A stretch of 64,000 nucleotides of DNA from positions 875,497 through 939,496 of the forward strand of contig NZ_VWSH01000002.1 of assembly GCF_008629695.1 (NCBI RefSeq), in the 5' to 3' direction. Below the pieces are notes generated by a model, which ran no database searches, was not told the origin of the DNA, and worked only from the letters and a program-made list of their open reading frames with translations. The translations under genes and the position numbers were made by a program. Shown here one piece after another: positions 37,526-45,755 of this stretch (positions are counted from its first letter, which is position 1; every line of letters starts with the position of its first letter). The stretch comes from Taibaiella lutea. GTDB taxonomy: Bacteria; Bacteroidota; Bacteroidia; Chitinophagales; Chitinophagaceae.

Positions 37526-37846
37526 AGATATTGATTAGCGTTCAAATTATTTGAATGTTAATGTGTTAGAAATAAGAATAACTACAATGATTATTTGACA
37601 GTAAACAACGCAGTTAACACATGCTTATTTGTCATAAGTATAATTTTCATAAGTAAATAATCAATTAAGCAGATGAGATTCAGTCAATTTGACTGAAAAT
37701 TAACATTGGCATTTAATTTGTTCTGGTTTATTCTTAAAAGAATTTGAGGAAGGAATGCCATGTAGGCATAAAAGAAGAACAGATGGATTGGACTACCACC
37801 TTCGGAGGCTACTCACCTCTTAAATAACAACTTTATAATCGGGCTG

Positions 37847-37877
37847 CAAAGGTAATACCCATTGCTGAATAAAACAA
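37847..37877 (-). promoter_or_regulatory. Leftward consensus promoter without an evident gene
   Basis: On the minus strand TTG (37877-37875), a 20-bp spacer, then TACCTTTG (37854-37847). The predicted transcript starts near 37840 and reads through GC-rich segments that can fold (GAGG...CCTC and ATGCC...GGCAT) before an AT-rich tail. No frame longer than about 20 codons with an ATG follows. Confidence 0.6.
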
Positions 37878-37967
37878 GTGTTTATTAAAAAAGTTTAAGT
37901 CTCGGAAATATTTTCTCTATTACACGAAAGGACAAGCACAAGAGAAAGCGACGAATTATAGATTAAT

Positions 37968-38120
37968 ATGAAGAAAAATTACAACAAAATCCCTTCTTTT
38001 ATAAAATTAAAACTTGACCTATTAGATTCAAATGAGGTTATAATAAGTGTAGTAAAAAAAATTACTACAGATGATATTCAAAACAACAAATACATTGGGT
38101 TCAACTTCATCATTAAATGA
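37968..38120 (+). CDS. Possible 50-aa protein overlapping the next gene
   Basis: ATG at 37968 to TGA at 38118-38120, 50 codons, Lys/Ile/Asn-rich (MKKNYNKIPSFIKLKLDLL...). It overlaps the start of the next gene by 50 nt in another frame. It could be a small partner translated in coupling with that gene, or chance in AT-rich DNA. Confidence 0.3.
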   Translation: MKKNYNKIPSFIKLKLDLLDSNEVIISVVKKITTDDIQNNKYIGFNFIIK

Positions 38121-38946
38121 TATTTTATCATTTAATGATGAAGTTATACCGGAACGTAGGCGTGGAAGATATTCTAAAAAGAATCTTGATGGATATAAAA
38201 TCACTCACAAAGATAGACCTAAAGTGCTTAAAAGCATTTACATGGGAGAGAAACCTATTTTTGGTGATTGGTCGAAAGGTTCTTTTTCTCAATATAGCCA
38301 AAGAATGGTTTATCCAACCACAGAATTTCCACCACAGGAACTTTCAATTAAAGCACAATATCTCGGCCCTGTAAATGATGCAGATACAGAAGGATATAAC
38401 GTGCGATTCTTTGTAGATGACTTATTAGATGTTAACGATGCACTATTTGAATACAGGTTACTTTTCTTATTAAATTTACTTCAAGAAAATGTATTTGGAG
38501 CCGATGTATTCTCATCAGATGCAAGCGCCTCAGATTTTCTAAGTTCATTAGTGGTCGATTGGGAAATTTTTCCGCCAGGCACTCGCGATTCAGATTTAAA
38601 TCGCATAATCGGTGGATTAAGGAGTGTTACGCCAGAAGTTATTGCAACAATAACGGCACGGTATGATTTCATCACAAGTCTGAATCCAACTGATTTAATT
38701 CTCGGCTCCAGTGGTATGCGTAGATATTTCGGAGCAAAATTCGATGAGAACTTAGTTGCATTCGAAAATATGACTTACGGAAATGCCCTGTATATTTTAT
38801 TTGAAGATTGGACTACACTAAGCCAATTTAGTAGAACAGAGGTTCTCAATAGGCCATCTGACCAATACGTACGTATTAAACATCAAGGGGCATGGCATGA
38901 TAAGGTTAGGCATATCATACAAAACAAATTGTCGCGTAATCTCTAA
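38071..38946 (+). CDS. Unknown protein upstream of the TIR gene
   Basis: A 291-aa soluble protein of unknown family. It has an Arg/Lys-rich N-terminal region (ERRRGRYSKKN), a helical hydrophobic core (EYRLLFLLNLLQENVF) and a Trp/Tyr-rich C-terminal part. A 15-bp perfect inverted repeat lies inside codons about 13-23. It is followed 109 bp later by the TIR gene on the same strand and the pair may form a two-gene system; I cannot link it to a known TIR partner. Confidence 0.6.
   Translation: MIFKTTNTLGSTSSLNDILSFNDEVIPERRRGRYSKKNLDGYKITHKDRPKVLKSIYMGEKPIFGDWSKGSFSQYSQRMVYPTTEFPPQELSIKAQYLGPVNDADTEGYNVRFFVDDLLDVNDALFEYRLLFLLNLLQENVFGADVFSSDASASDFLSSLVVDWEIFPPGTRDSDLNRIIGGLRSVTPEVIATITARYDFITSLNPTDLILGSSGMRRYFGAKFDENLVAFENMTYGNALYILFEDWTTLSQFSRTEVLNRPSDQYVRIKHQGAWHDKVRHIIQNKLSRNL
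38108..38140 (+). repeat. Perfect 15-bp inverted repeat inside a coding region
   Basis: The arms at 38108-38122 and 38126-38140 are exact complements with a 3-nt loop, within the first 25 codons of the 38071 gene and just at the stop of the small overlapping frame. Confidence 0.85.
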
Positions 38947-39055
38947 TACAAATATTTCTATCATTACAAGAGGGAGAATTTCTCTAATATGGTTATACTT
39001 TAATTTAGAATACCAATTAATAATTTAACTCTTAAAAATAAATACAATAAAACAT

Positions 39056-39775
39056 ATGTCAAGATGTACAGCACCAGTTTATGGTCATCGTTCAGCAAGT
39101 GCCGCAGCAAATTGCCCTGCGTGTAGTAGTCGTTCTTATAATCGTGGTTATAGTTCTTATTCGTCATATTCTTCTTACCCGTCATCCTCATCTTCTGGAG
39201 GCAGTTCAAGTAGTAGTAATAGCAGTAGTGGTAAATCAAGAAATGTAAAAGCTCGTTGGTCTTCAACTGGTTCAACTGTATTATACACTCCTGCAGAAAT
39301 ACGAACTCTTACACCATTACGTGAAAATGTTGAAAAACGTTTTAATTTACCAGACTTACGTGATGTTTTTCTTTGTCATGCTTGGGATGACCGTAAAGAT
39401 GCAGCAAAAGAATTACACGATTTATTAGAGTCAAAAGGTGTATCTGTTTGGTTTAGCGAAAAAGATGTATTGTTAGGTTCATCATTACTACGTGAAATCG
39501 ATAAAGGATTGGCTAAGTCTCGCGTAGGTATCGTATTAGTTACACCTTCATTTCTTAAACGTATTAAAGGAGAAGGAATTGCCGATAAGGAACTTTCTGC
39601 TCTTCTTGCTCGTGATTTACTTGTCCCTATCGTTCACAATACAACCTATGACGATTTACGTGAAGTCAGCCCTTTACTTGGGTCAAGAAGTGGTTTAAGC
39701 ACAGGAGAAGAATCTATGACAGAGATTGCAGAAAAATTAGCGGAATTGGTAACCCCAGAGAGTATATTAAATTAA
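39056..39775 (+). CDS. TIR-domain protein with putative zinc motif and Ser-rich linker
   Basis: A 239-aa protein. Residues 1-25 carry Cys4, His11, Cys20 and Cys23 (RCTAPVYGHRS ... NCPAC), a probable zinc site. A Ser/Tyr/Gly-rich linker (about 25-60) follows, then a TIR domain (about 102-232) with DVFLCHAWDDR, VSVWFSEKDV and the putative NADase Glu179 in DKELSALL. Similar proteins with the same CPxC/GHRSAS head are known to me mainly from Actinobacteria, which suggests wide horizontal spread. TIR enzymes of this type commonly cleave NAD in anti-phage systems; activity here is inference. Arginine codons are largely CGT, unlike the AGA/AGG-rich neighbours. Confidence 0.85.
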   Translation: MSRCTAPVYGHRSASAAANCPACSSRSYNRGYSSYSSYSSYPSSSSSGGSSSSSNSSSGKSRNVKARWSSTGSTVLYTPAEIRTLTPLRENVEKRFNLPDLRDVFLCHAWDDRKDAAKELHDLLESKGVSVWFSEKDVLLGSSLLREIDKGLAKSRVGIVLVTPSFLKRIKGEGIADKELSALLARDLLVPIVHNTTYDDLREVSPLLGSRSGLSTGEESMTEIAEKLAELVTPESILN

Positions 39776-39842
39776 AGATGTGAAAATAATGGTTAAGCGG
39801 AGTATAATAATTACTTCTCCAGTTACAATACTGGAATAATTT

Positions 39843-39902
39843 GAATAGAATCAAACAGGGGCGCTTGAATGGCGCCCCTGTTTGATTCTATTCATTTTTT
39901 TT
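39843..39902. terminator. Very strong terminator after the TIR gene
   Basis: A perfect 22-bp stem (39843-39864 with 39872-39893) with a 7-nt loop, followed by T8. It also directly follows the stop of a leftward frame, so it may serve both strands. Confidence 0.9.
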
Positions 39903-40059
39903 GCAAAACTTCATCAGACTTTTCAATCTTATCTTCTGCGATTGATACCGTTTTATCTCTTAGTTTATCACTAATCTTTATAAGTGATTTCAAGAACACC
40001 AGGTTCGGATTTATCACGAATAGATTCTCAAAAATACTGCTCTGTTCAATAGGTTCTAA
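39892..40059 (-). pseudogene. 3' remnant of a leftward gene
   Basis: A leftward frame of 55 codons open from the TAA at 40060-40062 to TGA at 39892-39894 encodes protein-like sequence (SLIKISDKLRDKTVSIAEDK ... SDEVLQKK) with no ATG. A GTG at 40017 is the only plausible start. The stop sits in the arm of the strong terminator, as expected for a true gene end. It looks like a gene that lost its 5' part. Confidence 0.3.
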
Positions 40060-40065
40060 TTAAAG

Positions 40066-40081
40066 TAGGTCATTTGACCTA
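40066..40081. promoter_or_regulatory. 7-2-7 palindrome upstream of the FtsK-like gene
   Basis: TAGGTCA-TT-TGACCTA, a perfect palindrome 85 bp before the ATG of the FtsK-like gene. It is probably an operator. Its protein is unknown. Confidence 0.5.
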
Positions 40082-40166
40082 ATAAGTAACCGATTCCATT
40101 GCTTATTTCGTTTCTATTTTTAAGCGTTATAAAGTAACTTTAGGCCCTTATAAAGGCCCCTATCAT

Positions 40167-41825
40167 ATGAGTCTATCTAACTGGATCAAGAAACAAATTG
40201 CAAACCTGAACGAAAAAGTTAACCCACCTCAGCCTAATGTTTATGTTGAAACAATCAGGGAGGCGTCTCAAGAAGAGTTTTCTCTCGAAGTTGAACAGAT
40301 TCAAGAAGAGTTAGAAACAGATATAGAAGCATTCAACGATGATTTCTTGTTGGAAAATTACCAATCCCCGACTCTTGATTTATTGGAAGAATTAAATCCT
40401 TTGGTAATAAACAGGGACAAGTTGGAAGAACAGAAGAACACTATCATAATAGGCCTTCGTGGTTTTGGCATTGAAATATCAAGCATTATCGCCACAGTAG
40501 GTCCCACAGTTACCACATTTGAAATAACAATAAGTGGCATTGGGAAACGGGTTGAACAAGTTGTCAAGTTAAGTGATGATATTGCAAGCCTCCTTTATAA
40601 ATCCCGCATATCAATCTATTCACGTCCAGAAAATGGAACGATTGCCCTTGAAGTTTCAAATAATGTTAATCACATAGTCGGAATAAGGGAATCTATTTCG
40701 CATCCTTCATTTGTTGAAAGTACCATGCAGTTGCCATTGGCTCTTGGCAGGACATTATATAATGAGCCGTTGGTTATAGATCTGGCATCTATAAATCACC
40801 TATTGATCGCAGGATCAACAGGTCAAGGGAAATCGTCATTATTAGATTCGATCATACTATCGTTATTATACAAAAAACATCCATCTCAGGTCAAACTTAT
40901 TCTCATAAGCACCAACAGAATCAGTTTTTCTGTTTATAAAAGACTCGAAAAACATTTTCTGGCAAGTAATCCGAGCAATAAAGGGGCAATCATAGTAAAC
41001 AAAGATGGTGCCTTGGAATCATTATATGGTTTATGTGAAGAAATGGAAAACAGGTATGAATTGCTTAGCTTGGCTCAGGTAAGAAATCATAGTGATTATA
41101 ATAAAAAGTTTTTGTCAAAAGAATTAATCCCCACCAAAGAATTTCCATTTAAGTTCCTACCGACATTAGTGCTTATAATTGATGAACTTGCAGAAATAAC
41201 CCAATTTGGGAAGGATGGAGAAAACCTTTTGATAAAACTGGCGCAAAAATCAAGATCGGTGGGAATTCATTTAATCATTTCTACACAGCGCGCCTCAGAC
41301 AGGATAATAACAAATGCGATCAAGGAGAACTTTACAACCCGCATCGGGTTTAGAGTACCTGCAAAATCAGACTCAAATATTTTGCTCGATAATGATTTGG
41401 CATCAAAAATCGGACGGATTGGAGAAGCTATATATCAAAGCCACAATCAAAATATCAAGATACAATGTTCCTATACTACTGTAAATGAAATTGAAAGAGT
41501 TGTTGAGTTTATAGGAAAACAAGATGGCTATAGTTCAGCCTTTGAATTGCCTGGATATGAAGATTATGGGATTGAAAAGGAGGCAGTCGATTTGTCAAAA
41601 CGTGATAAAATGTTTGAGGATTGTGCAAAGATGGTGGTAAATTCTCAAAGTGGTTCCACATCTATGCTTCAACGTAAATTTAATTTGGGTTACAATAGGG
41701 CTGACAGGATAATGCTTCAACTTGAAGCTGCAGGAATAGTTGGATCCGCATCGGGAAGCAAGCCAAGGGATGTTCTGATTACGACAGAGTATGAATTAGC
41801 AAGACACCTTGAGGAACTGTTTTAG
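40167..41825 (+). CDS. FtsK/SpoIIIE-like soluble DNA translocase
   Basis: A 552-aa protein with the complete cytoplasmic motor arrangement of FtsK but no membrane domain. An acidic N-terminal region (1-85) is followed by the alpha domain (about 85-190, with VGPTVTTFEI), the RecA-like beta domain with Walker A AGSTGQGKS (215-223, in place of AGTTGSGKS), and Walker B LVLIIDELAE with Asp339-Glu340, then a gamma winged helix (about 485-550, with LQRKFNLGYNRADRIMLQLEAAGIVG). The KOPS-reading signature appears kept, so it may move along DNA directionally. The housekeeping FtsK is larger and has four TM helices, so this is an accessory copy typical of mobile elements. Confidence 0.85.
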   Translation: MSLSNWIKKQIANLNEKVNPPQPNVYVETIREASQEEFSLEVEQIQEELETDIEAFNDDFLLENYQSPTLDLLEELNPLVINRDKLEEQKNTIIIGLRGFGIEISSIIATVGPTVTTFEITISGIGKRVEQVVKLSDDIASLLYKSRISIYSRPENGTIALEVSNNVNHIVGIRESISHPSFVESTMQLPLALGRTLYNEPLVIDLASINHLLIAGSTGQGKSSLLDSIILSLLYKKHPSQVKLILISTNRISFSVYKRLEKHFLASNPSNKGAIIVNKDGALESLYGLCEEMENRYELLSLAQVRNHSDYNKKFLSKELIPTKEFPFKFLPTLVLIIDELAEITQFGKDGENLLIKLAQKSRSVGIHLIISTQRASDRIITNAIKENFTTRIGFRVPAKSDSNILLDNDLASKIGRIGEAIYQSHNQNIKIQCSYTTVNEIERVVEFIGKQDGYSSAFELPGYEDYGIEKEAVDLSKRDKMFEDCAKMVVNSQSGSTSMLQRKFNLGYNRADRIMLQLEAAGIVGSASGSKPRDVLITTEYELARHLEELF

Positions 41826-41844
41826 CTTTAGGTTAAGCTAAGAA

Positions 41845-42057
41845 TTACATTTTTTTCATACTGTGCCGATTGATGATCTCCATTAACTCAAACAATGCCT
41901 CAATATCATTCAGTATATTGTAGCTATTGGTAGGCATTCAATCTTTCTGGAATCGAACAAAATATATAAAAATAAAAAACAAGACTTTTTGGTACATTCT
42001 TTTTATTGAATGATCCTCTGTAAATTCTTTTAAGTCATCGCTTAAAGTCTTATCCAT
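41845..42057 (-). pseudogene. Gene remnant with an internal stop
   Basis: Two consecutive frames in the same reading frame: MDKTLSDDLKEF... from 42057 to TGA at 41938, then ATG at 41937 to TAA at 41845 (MPTNSYNILNDIEALFE..., 30 codons). Both look protein-like; read together they suggest a leftward gene interrupted by a stop. No family recognised. Confidence 0.3.
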
Positions 42058-42081
42058 AAAGTTTTTCAAAAAAAGATAGCA

Positions 42082-42125
42082 GCTGTCGTTTCCACAATAC
42101 ATTAAAGTATTCTGGAAACGACAGC
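42082..42125 (-). terminator. Long hairpin upstream of the gene remnant
   Basis: A 13-bp perfect outer stem (GCTGTCGTTTCCA with its complement), one mismatch, a 5-bp inner stem and a 6-nt loop. A T7 run follows on the minus strand six bases after the stem. It is a terminator or an end of a mobile element; the function is uncertain. Confidence 0.5.
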
Positions 42126-42311
42126 GTTTATTTAGCGAATTTGAAAAGCATTGCACTGATTGTGAGCTGCGTAACGCATCTGGGGAGGGCTGCTCAAAAT
42201 GTGTACCTGATAACATCGATTTTGATAATATTATTTTCTATTCATAATTATTACACTTGAAAATTTGCGTATATTTGATATGTTAGTAGTACCACTAAAT
42301 ATCCCTTCAAC

Positions 42312-43877
42312 ATGGCAAAACCAAGAGTATTTATAAGTTCAACTTATTCAGATTTAAAAGACATCAGATTACAAATATCAAAGTTTGTAACAGAATATGG
42401 TTTTATGCCAGTAACATTTGAAAAAAATGACATTCCATATGATTTAACAAAAAAATTAGAGGAATCATGTTACGACGAAATAAAAGATGTTTCATTCATG
42501 ATTCTAATTATCAAAGAAAAATATGGGACATTCTCTACTTCAACTATTTCAGATGGTCTGATTAATTCTGTAACTCAGTTGGAGTACAATGTTGCGAAAA
42601 AAGTTGGTATCCCCATTTTTGTATTTATTCATCAAAGTTCTTACGATGAATATAATAACTATACAAAATCAGATATGGGAGAAAACTATAAATTTTCGTA
42701 TATAGAAAATATACATTTGGCTAAGTTCATTGACACAATTTTTGAAGATAAGGCATTTAGATATATGTTTCGATATAATGATTTTGACGACATTCAGGAC
42801 ACATTGAAAAAACAATGGGCCGGGCTTTTTTTTAAATATTTTGAAAATGTCAAGAAATTTGAACAACGAAAAAGTGAATTTATTCCTGTAAATTCTTTTA
42901 AATTTTTCTATTTCAGACGAAATAAAGGACTTTCTCAAGCACAACTTGCAGCAAAGTCCGAAGTTTCCGAAACGAAAATCCAAAAAGTTGAGGATGCAGG
43001 AGTTAAAAAAAATCATATAGAAATTCATGATTTCGAAAGTATGACCCTTGATGAATTGCAAAGAGTTGCCAACGTACTTCAATGTAGCGTTGGAAATTTG
43101 AAAGCTGGTTTACCGGATGATTTTTTATCTCAATACCTCTTATACTATTTTAAGAATAAAGGCACTCAGCAAAGAAGAAAATCATTTGAAAATTCAGGTA
43201 ACTTATTCAAGACTAAAGCAGTTATTTTCGATTTTGATGGAACTTTAACACAACCTATTGACAATCATACTACATGGGAGAAAATATGGATTGAACTTGG
43301 TTATGACATTAATGATTGTGCAGAACTTCACAGAAAATATAGTATTTCGGAAATTACCCACAAAGAATGGTGCGAATTGACAGAAAGTAAGTTCAAAAGT
43401 AAAGGATTATCAAAACAGCACTTAAATAAAATTGCAGATGATTTACACTTGGTAAACGGTATAGAATCTGTTATTAAAGAACTTTCTGAAAATAATATTA
43501 GCCTATACATATGTTCTGGTTCAATTGATTATATAGTAAAAAGAGCGCTAAGGGAGAGCGGGAGAAATTTTGAAGAAATTAAATCTAATAAATTTTTATT
43601 TGATAGAAATGACAAACTTCATTCGATTATAGGAACGCGATACGATTTTGAAGGTAAGGCAGATTATATAAGTCAGATTTCACGTGATTTAGATATCCAT
43701 CCTTATGAAATTTTATTTGTAGGTAATTCACTAAATGATGAATGGGCTCATCAATCTGGAGCGATAACGCTTTGCATTAATCCAACCATGACTAATCCCG
43801 ACCATCCTTTTCAATGGACATATAGTATTCGAAATCTTAAAAACTTAAACGAAATTCTAAGATTTGTGACAATGTAA
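42312..43877 (+). CDS. DUF4062-HTH-HAD fusion protein
   Basis: A 521-aa protein with three parts. Residues 1-165 are a DUF4062 domain (PRVFISSTYSDLKDIR ... FMILIIKEKYG), a TIR-like fold often found at the N-terminus of defence ATPases. Residues about 197-265 are an XRE-type HTH (NKGLSQAQLAAKSEVSETKIQKVE). Residues about 302-515 are a HAD phosphatase with DFDGT (307-311), a motif II Ser in YICSGS (399-404) and GNSLND (471-476). No NTPase is present. The combination suggests a sensor or effector linked to a phosphatase and DNA binding. I do not know a described system with this order. Confidence 0.85.
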   Translation: MAKPRVFISSTYSDLKDIRLQISKFVTEYGFMPVTFEKNDIPYDLTKKLEESCYDEIKDVSFMILIIKEKYGTFSTSTISDGLINSVTQLEYNVAKKVGIPIFVFIHQSSYDEYNNYTKSDMGENYKFSYIENIHLAKFIDTIFEDKAFRYMFRYNDFDDIQDTLKKQWAGLFFKYFENVKKFEQRKSEFIPVNSFKFFYFRRNKGLSQAQLAAKSEVSETKIQKVEDAGVKKNHIEIHDFESMTLDELQRVANVLQCSVGNLKAGLPDDFLSQYLLYYFKNKGTQQRRKSFENSGNLFKTKAVIFDFDGTLTQPIDNHTTWEKIWIELGYDINDCAELHRKYSISEITHKEWCELTESKFKSKGLSKQHLNKIADDLHLVNGIESVIKELSENNISLYICSGSIDYIVKRALRESGRNFEEIKSNKFLFDRNDKLHSIIGTRYDFEGKADYISQISRDLDIHPYEILFVGNSLNDEWAHQSGAITLCINPTMTNPDHPFQWTYSIRNLKNLNEILRFVTM

Positions 43878-44203
43878 TAATAACAGCTGTTAAATGCTGC
43901 AGAAGTTAAGACTATTATTTGGGTATAGAATATACTCTATGAGATATAATTAGATTCCTTTGAAGAATTCTGAAAGACTTACAGGAAAATATTCACAGAG
44001 TTTGGTATTTACGGGGAGATCATTCTTTGCAGTTTCAATAAGAGCAATATCAAAATTATATTAAGATTGTTACAAACCTAATGTAATTAGGTTATTTTCC
44101 GCGAATTATTCATTAATAGTTTTTTATCTCTTTATAACATACATTTTTGAAATTCAATAATTTACAATAAAATAAAAAATAAATACCTACATAAGCAATA
44201 GTT
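43878..44203. other. AT-rich intergenic stretch
   Basis: About 330 bp after the DUF4062 gene. No convincing gene or RNA is seen. It ends in the sigma-54-type promoter. Confidence 0.5.
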
Positions 44204-44219
44204 TGGCATGGTTTTTGCA
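44204..44219 (+). promoter_or_regulatory. Sigma-54-type promoter
   Basis: TGGCATG-N4-TTGCA, with GG at -24 and GC at -12 in the exact 12-bp spacing. It lies 49 bp before the ATG of the next gene. Confidence 0.75.
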
Positions 44220-44267
44220 ATAGTTATTAAAATAATTATATTAATAACTAAAAACAAAAAAAACAAA

Positions 44268-44762
44268 ATGTCGTACATTATTAAAAAGTTCGAACCCGAG
44301 TTAATGGAAAAAATCACAACCTATGTCAATGATTTCAATAAAGCTTTGGAGCCTGACGCGGTTATTGTAGAAGACGAAGCCAAGGAAGGAATAAGGACCA
44401 TGGCAGAAGGACGGGAAGGTCTGGTAAGGCTTGTATCAAAAATAGCCGTTCAGCACGATGATAGTCTCGGCAAAAAAGATAACGCTTCCCAACTGGTGGA
44501 ATTACTGGAATATGACAGCAGCCTGGAAACAATGAGACAGGCAATCAAGGCGCTGATGGAATACATTACAGATACACAATGGGGCAACAGTGCAGATATT
44601 ATGGTAGTAGCAGACAGGTTCAAAAGAACGCTTCAGGAACAACGTAACAACTCGGCCGCACTGGACAGTGCCATGAAGGAAGTGGATGAATGGAACAAGC
44701 GCTATGGCAGAAACGAAAAGAATGACACCGATACTACAGATACGCCGACACCTTCTGTATAA
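44268..44762 (+). CDS. Unknown helical protein behind a sigma-54-type promoter
   Basis: A 164-aa soluble protein; start set at the ATG at 44268, downstream of the promoter (the longer frame covers the promoter itself). It is almost wholly helical and charged (DEAKEGIRTMAEGREGLVRLV) with a Thr/Asp/Pro tail (TDTTDTPTPSV). No known family. Its control by sigma-54 implies a regulated, possibly nutrient or envelope, response. Confidence 0.7.
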   Translation: MSYIIKKFEPELMEKITTYVNDFNKALEPDAVIVEDEAKEGIRTMAEGREGLVRLVSKIAVQHDDSLGKKDNASQLVELLEYDSSLETMRQAIKALMEYITDTQWGNSADIMVVADRFKRTLQEQRNNSAALDSAMKEVDEWNKRYGRNEKNDTDTTDTPTPSV

Positions 44763-44790
44763 TATCTTAAAAATAAACACATTATATGAT

Positions 44791-44819
44791 GGCTGCAATT
44801 TATAATTGCAGCCTTTTTT
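44791..44819 (+). terminator. Intrinsic terminator
   Basis: A 10-bp stem (44791-44800 with 44804-44813) followed by T6. Confidence 0.88.
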
Positions 44820-44864
44820 ATGTAATTGCAGGCATTTATGCCGGAGCTTGCCTTTAGTATGCCC

Positions 44865-45125
44865 GGGCTATCATGGAGGTATAGTCGGGCTATCATACAT
44901 GACTGCTCCTGCTATCATTGAGTTATGTCGAGCTATCATTAAGGTATAGTCGGGCTATCATACATGACTGCTCCTGCTATCATTGAGTTATGTCGAGCTA
45001 TCATAGAGGTATAGTCGGGCTGTCATAGATGATAGCTCCTGCTATCATTGAGGTATGGTCGAGCTATCATGGAGGTATAGTCGGGCTATCATAAAGACTG
45101 CTCCTGTTATCATTCAGGTATAGTC
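44865..45125. repeat. Tandem repeat array A (65-bp units of three 21-22 bp subunits)
   Basis: Copies of a 65-66 bp unit start at 44887, 44952, 45017 and 45083, preceded by a 22-bp partial unit. Each consists of three diverged 21-22 bp subunits containing GCTATCAT. No spacers as in CRISPR. No reading frame or cas genes. Confidence 0.85.
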
Positions 45126-45261
45126 AAGGGAAGAATTAGCTAAATAATCGTTAAAATGCAAATAAACTTGGTTAGCGGCAGTTTCATATCATCCATTTCT
45201 ATGTTCCTATGTGGTGATAATTTTAAAGTTTAAACAACTTCTATCTGCTTCCAAAATCAAA

Positions 45262-45630
45262 TTACTCGCTTTCGGATTTCAGACGTTTTAAAATAACAGT
45301 CCGTAAACGTTCCTCATTTTTATCACCCCAATTACCCAACGTGGCAATTACGGGAATTAAGGTCTTGCCAAATTCAGTAAGATCATATTCTACTTTTGGC
45401 GGCACAACCGGATAAATTTTCCGTGTAATCAATTCGTGGTCTTCCATTTCTTTCAGCTGAATATTCAACACCCGCCTTGTTGCATCAGGAATTTTACGTT
45501 GCAATTCGCTCTGACGTTTATGTCCTTCGTTGATAAACCATAACAAACGGATTTTCCATTTGCCATACAGCACTTCGCCAATCAAATCCAAACCACAATT
45601 CAGGTTGGGCAAAATCTTTCTTTCATACAT
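45262..45630 (-). CDS. HxlR-family transcriptional regulator
   Basis: A 122-aa winged-helix protein with the HxlR hallmarks: a single Cys near the N-terminus (NLNCGLDLIGEVLYGKWK), the RQSELQRKIPDATRRVLNIQLKEME recognition helices (read in two parts), and a beta wing (PKVEYDLTEFG). HxlR regulators commonly sense redox or electrophile stress through such Cys. It lies divergent from the SDR gene, which it probably controls. Confidence 0.9.
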   Translation of the reverse strand: MYERKILPNLNCGLDLIGEVLYGKWKIRLLWFINEGHKRQSELQRKIPDATRRVLNIQLKEMEDHELITRKIYPVVPPKVEYDLTEFGKTLIPVIATLGNWGDKNEERLRTVILKRLKSESE

Positions 45631-45755
45631 AAAGCGAAATTACACCTATGTTCCAGATTGTACAATAGGGGATAAATTTATCCCTATCTGAATCGTTATT
45701 CCGTACTTGTGGGAAGCGTACATAAGCTGCAATTTTGCCTGAAATAATTTAATAA

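Larger units (their letters stand above)
37465..37967. other. Gene-poor stretch at the start of the island
   Basis: About 500 bp. It holds the inverted tRNA-Leu fragment (37498-37525), a perfect 9-1-9 palindrome TTCAGTCAA-T-TTGACTGAA (37679-37697), and a leftward promoter with consensus elements (37847-37877) that points at no long frame. Confidence 0.6.

Noticed and set aside
41948..41960. Second tRNA fragment (GTTCGATTCC on the minus strand)
   Set aside because: Only ten bases match the T-loop consensus and the flanks do not fit tRNA-Leu; orientation is wrong for an attachment site.
36676..44762. Integrative element with defined att sites
   Set aside because: No integrase, relaxase or direct repeat of the tRNA 3' end was found, so boundaries remain unproved.
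44865..45125. CRISPR array
   Set aside because: The units follow each other directly, with no unique spacers, and no cas genes are present.
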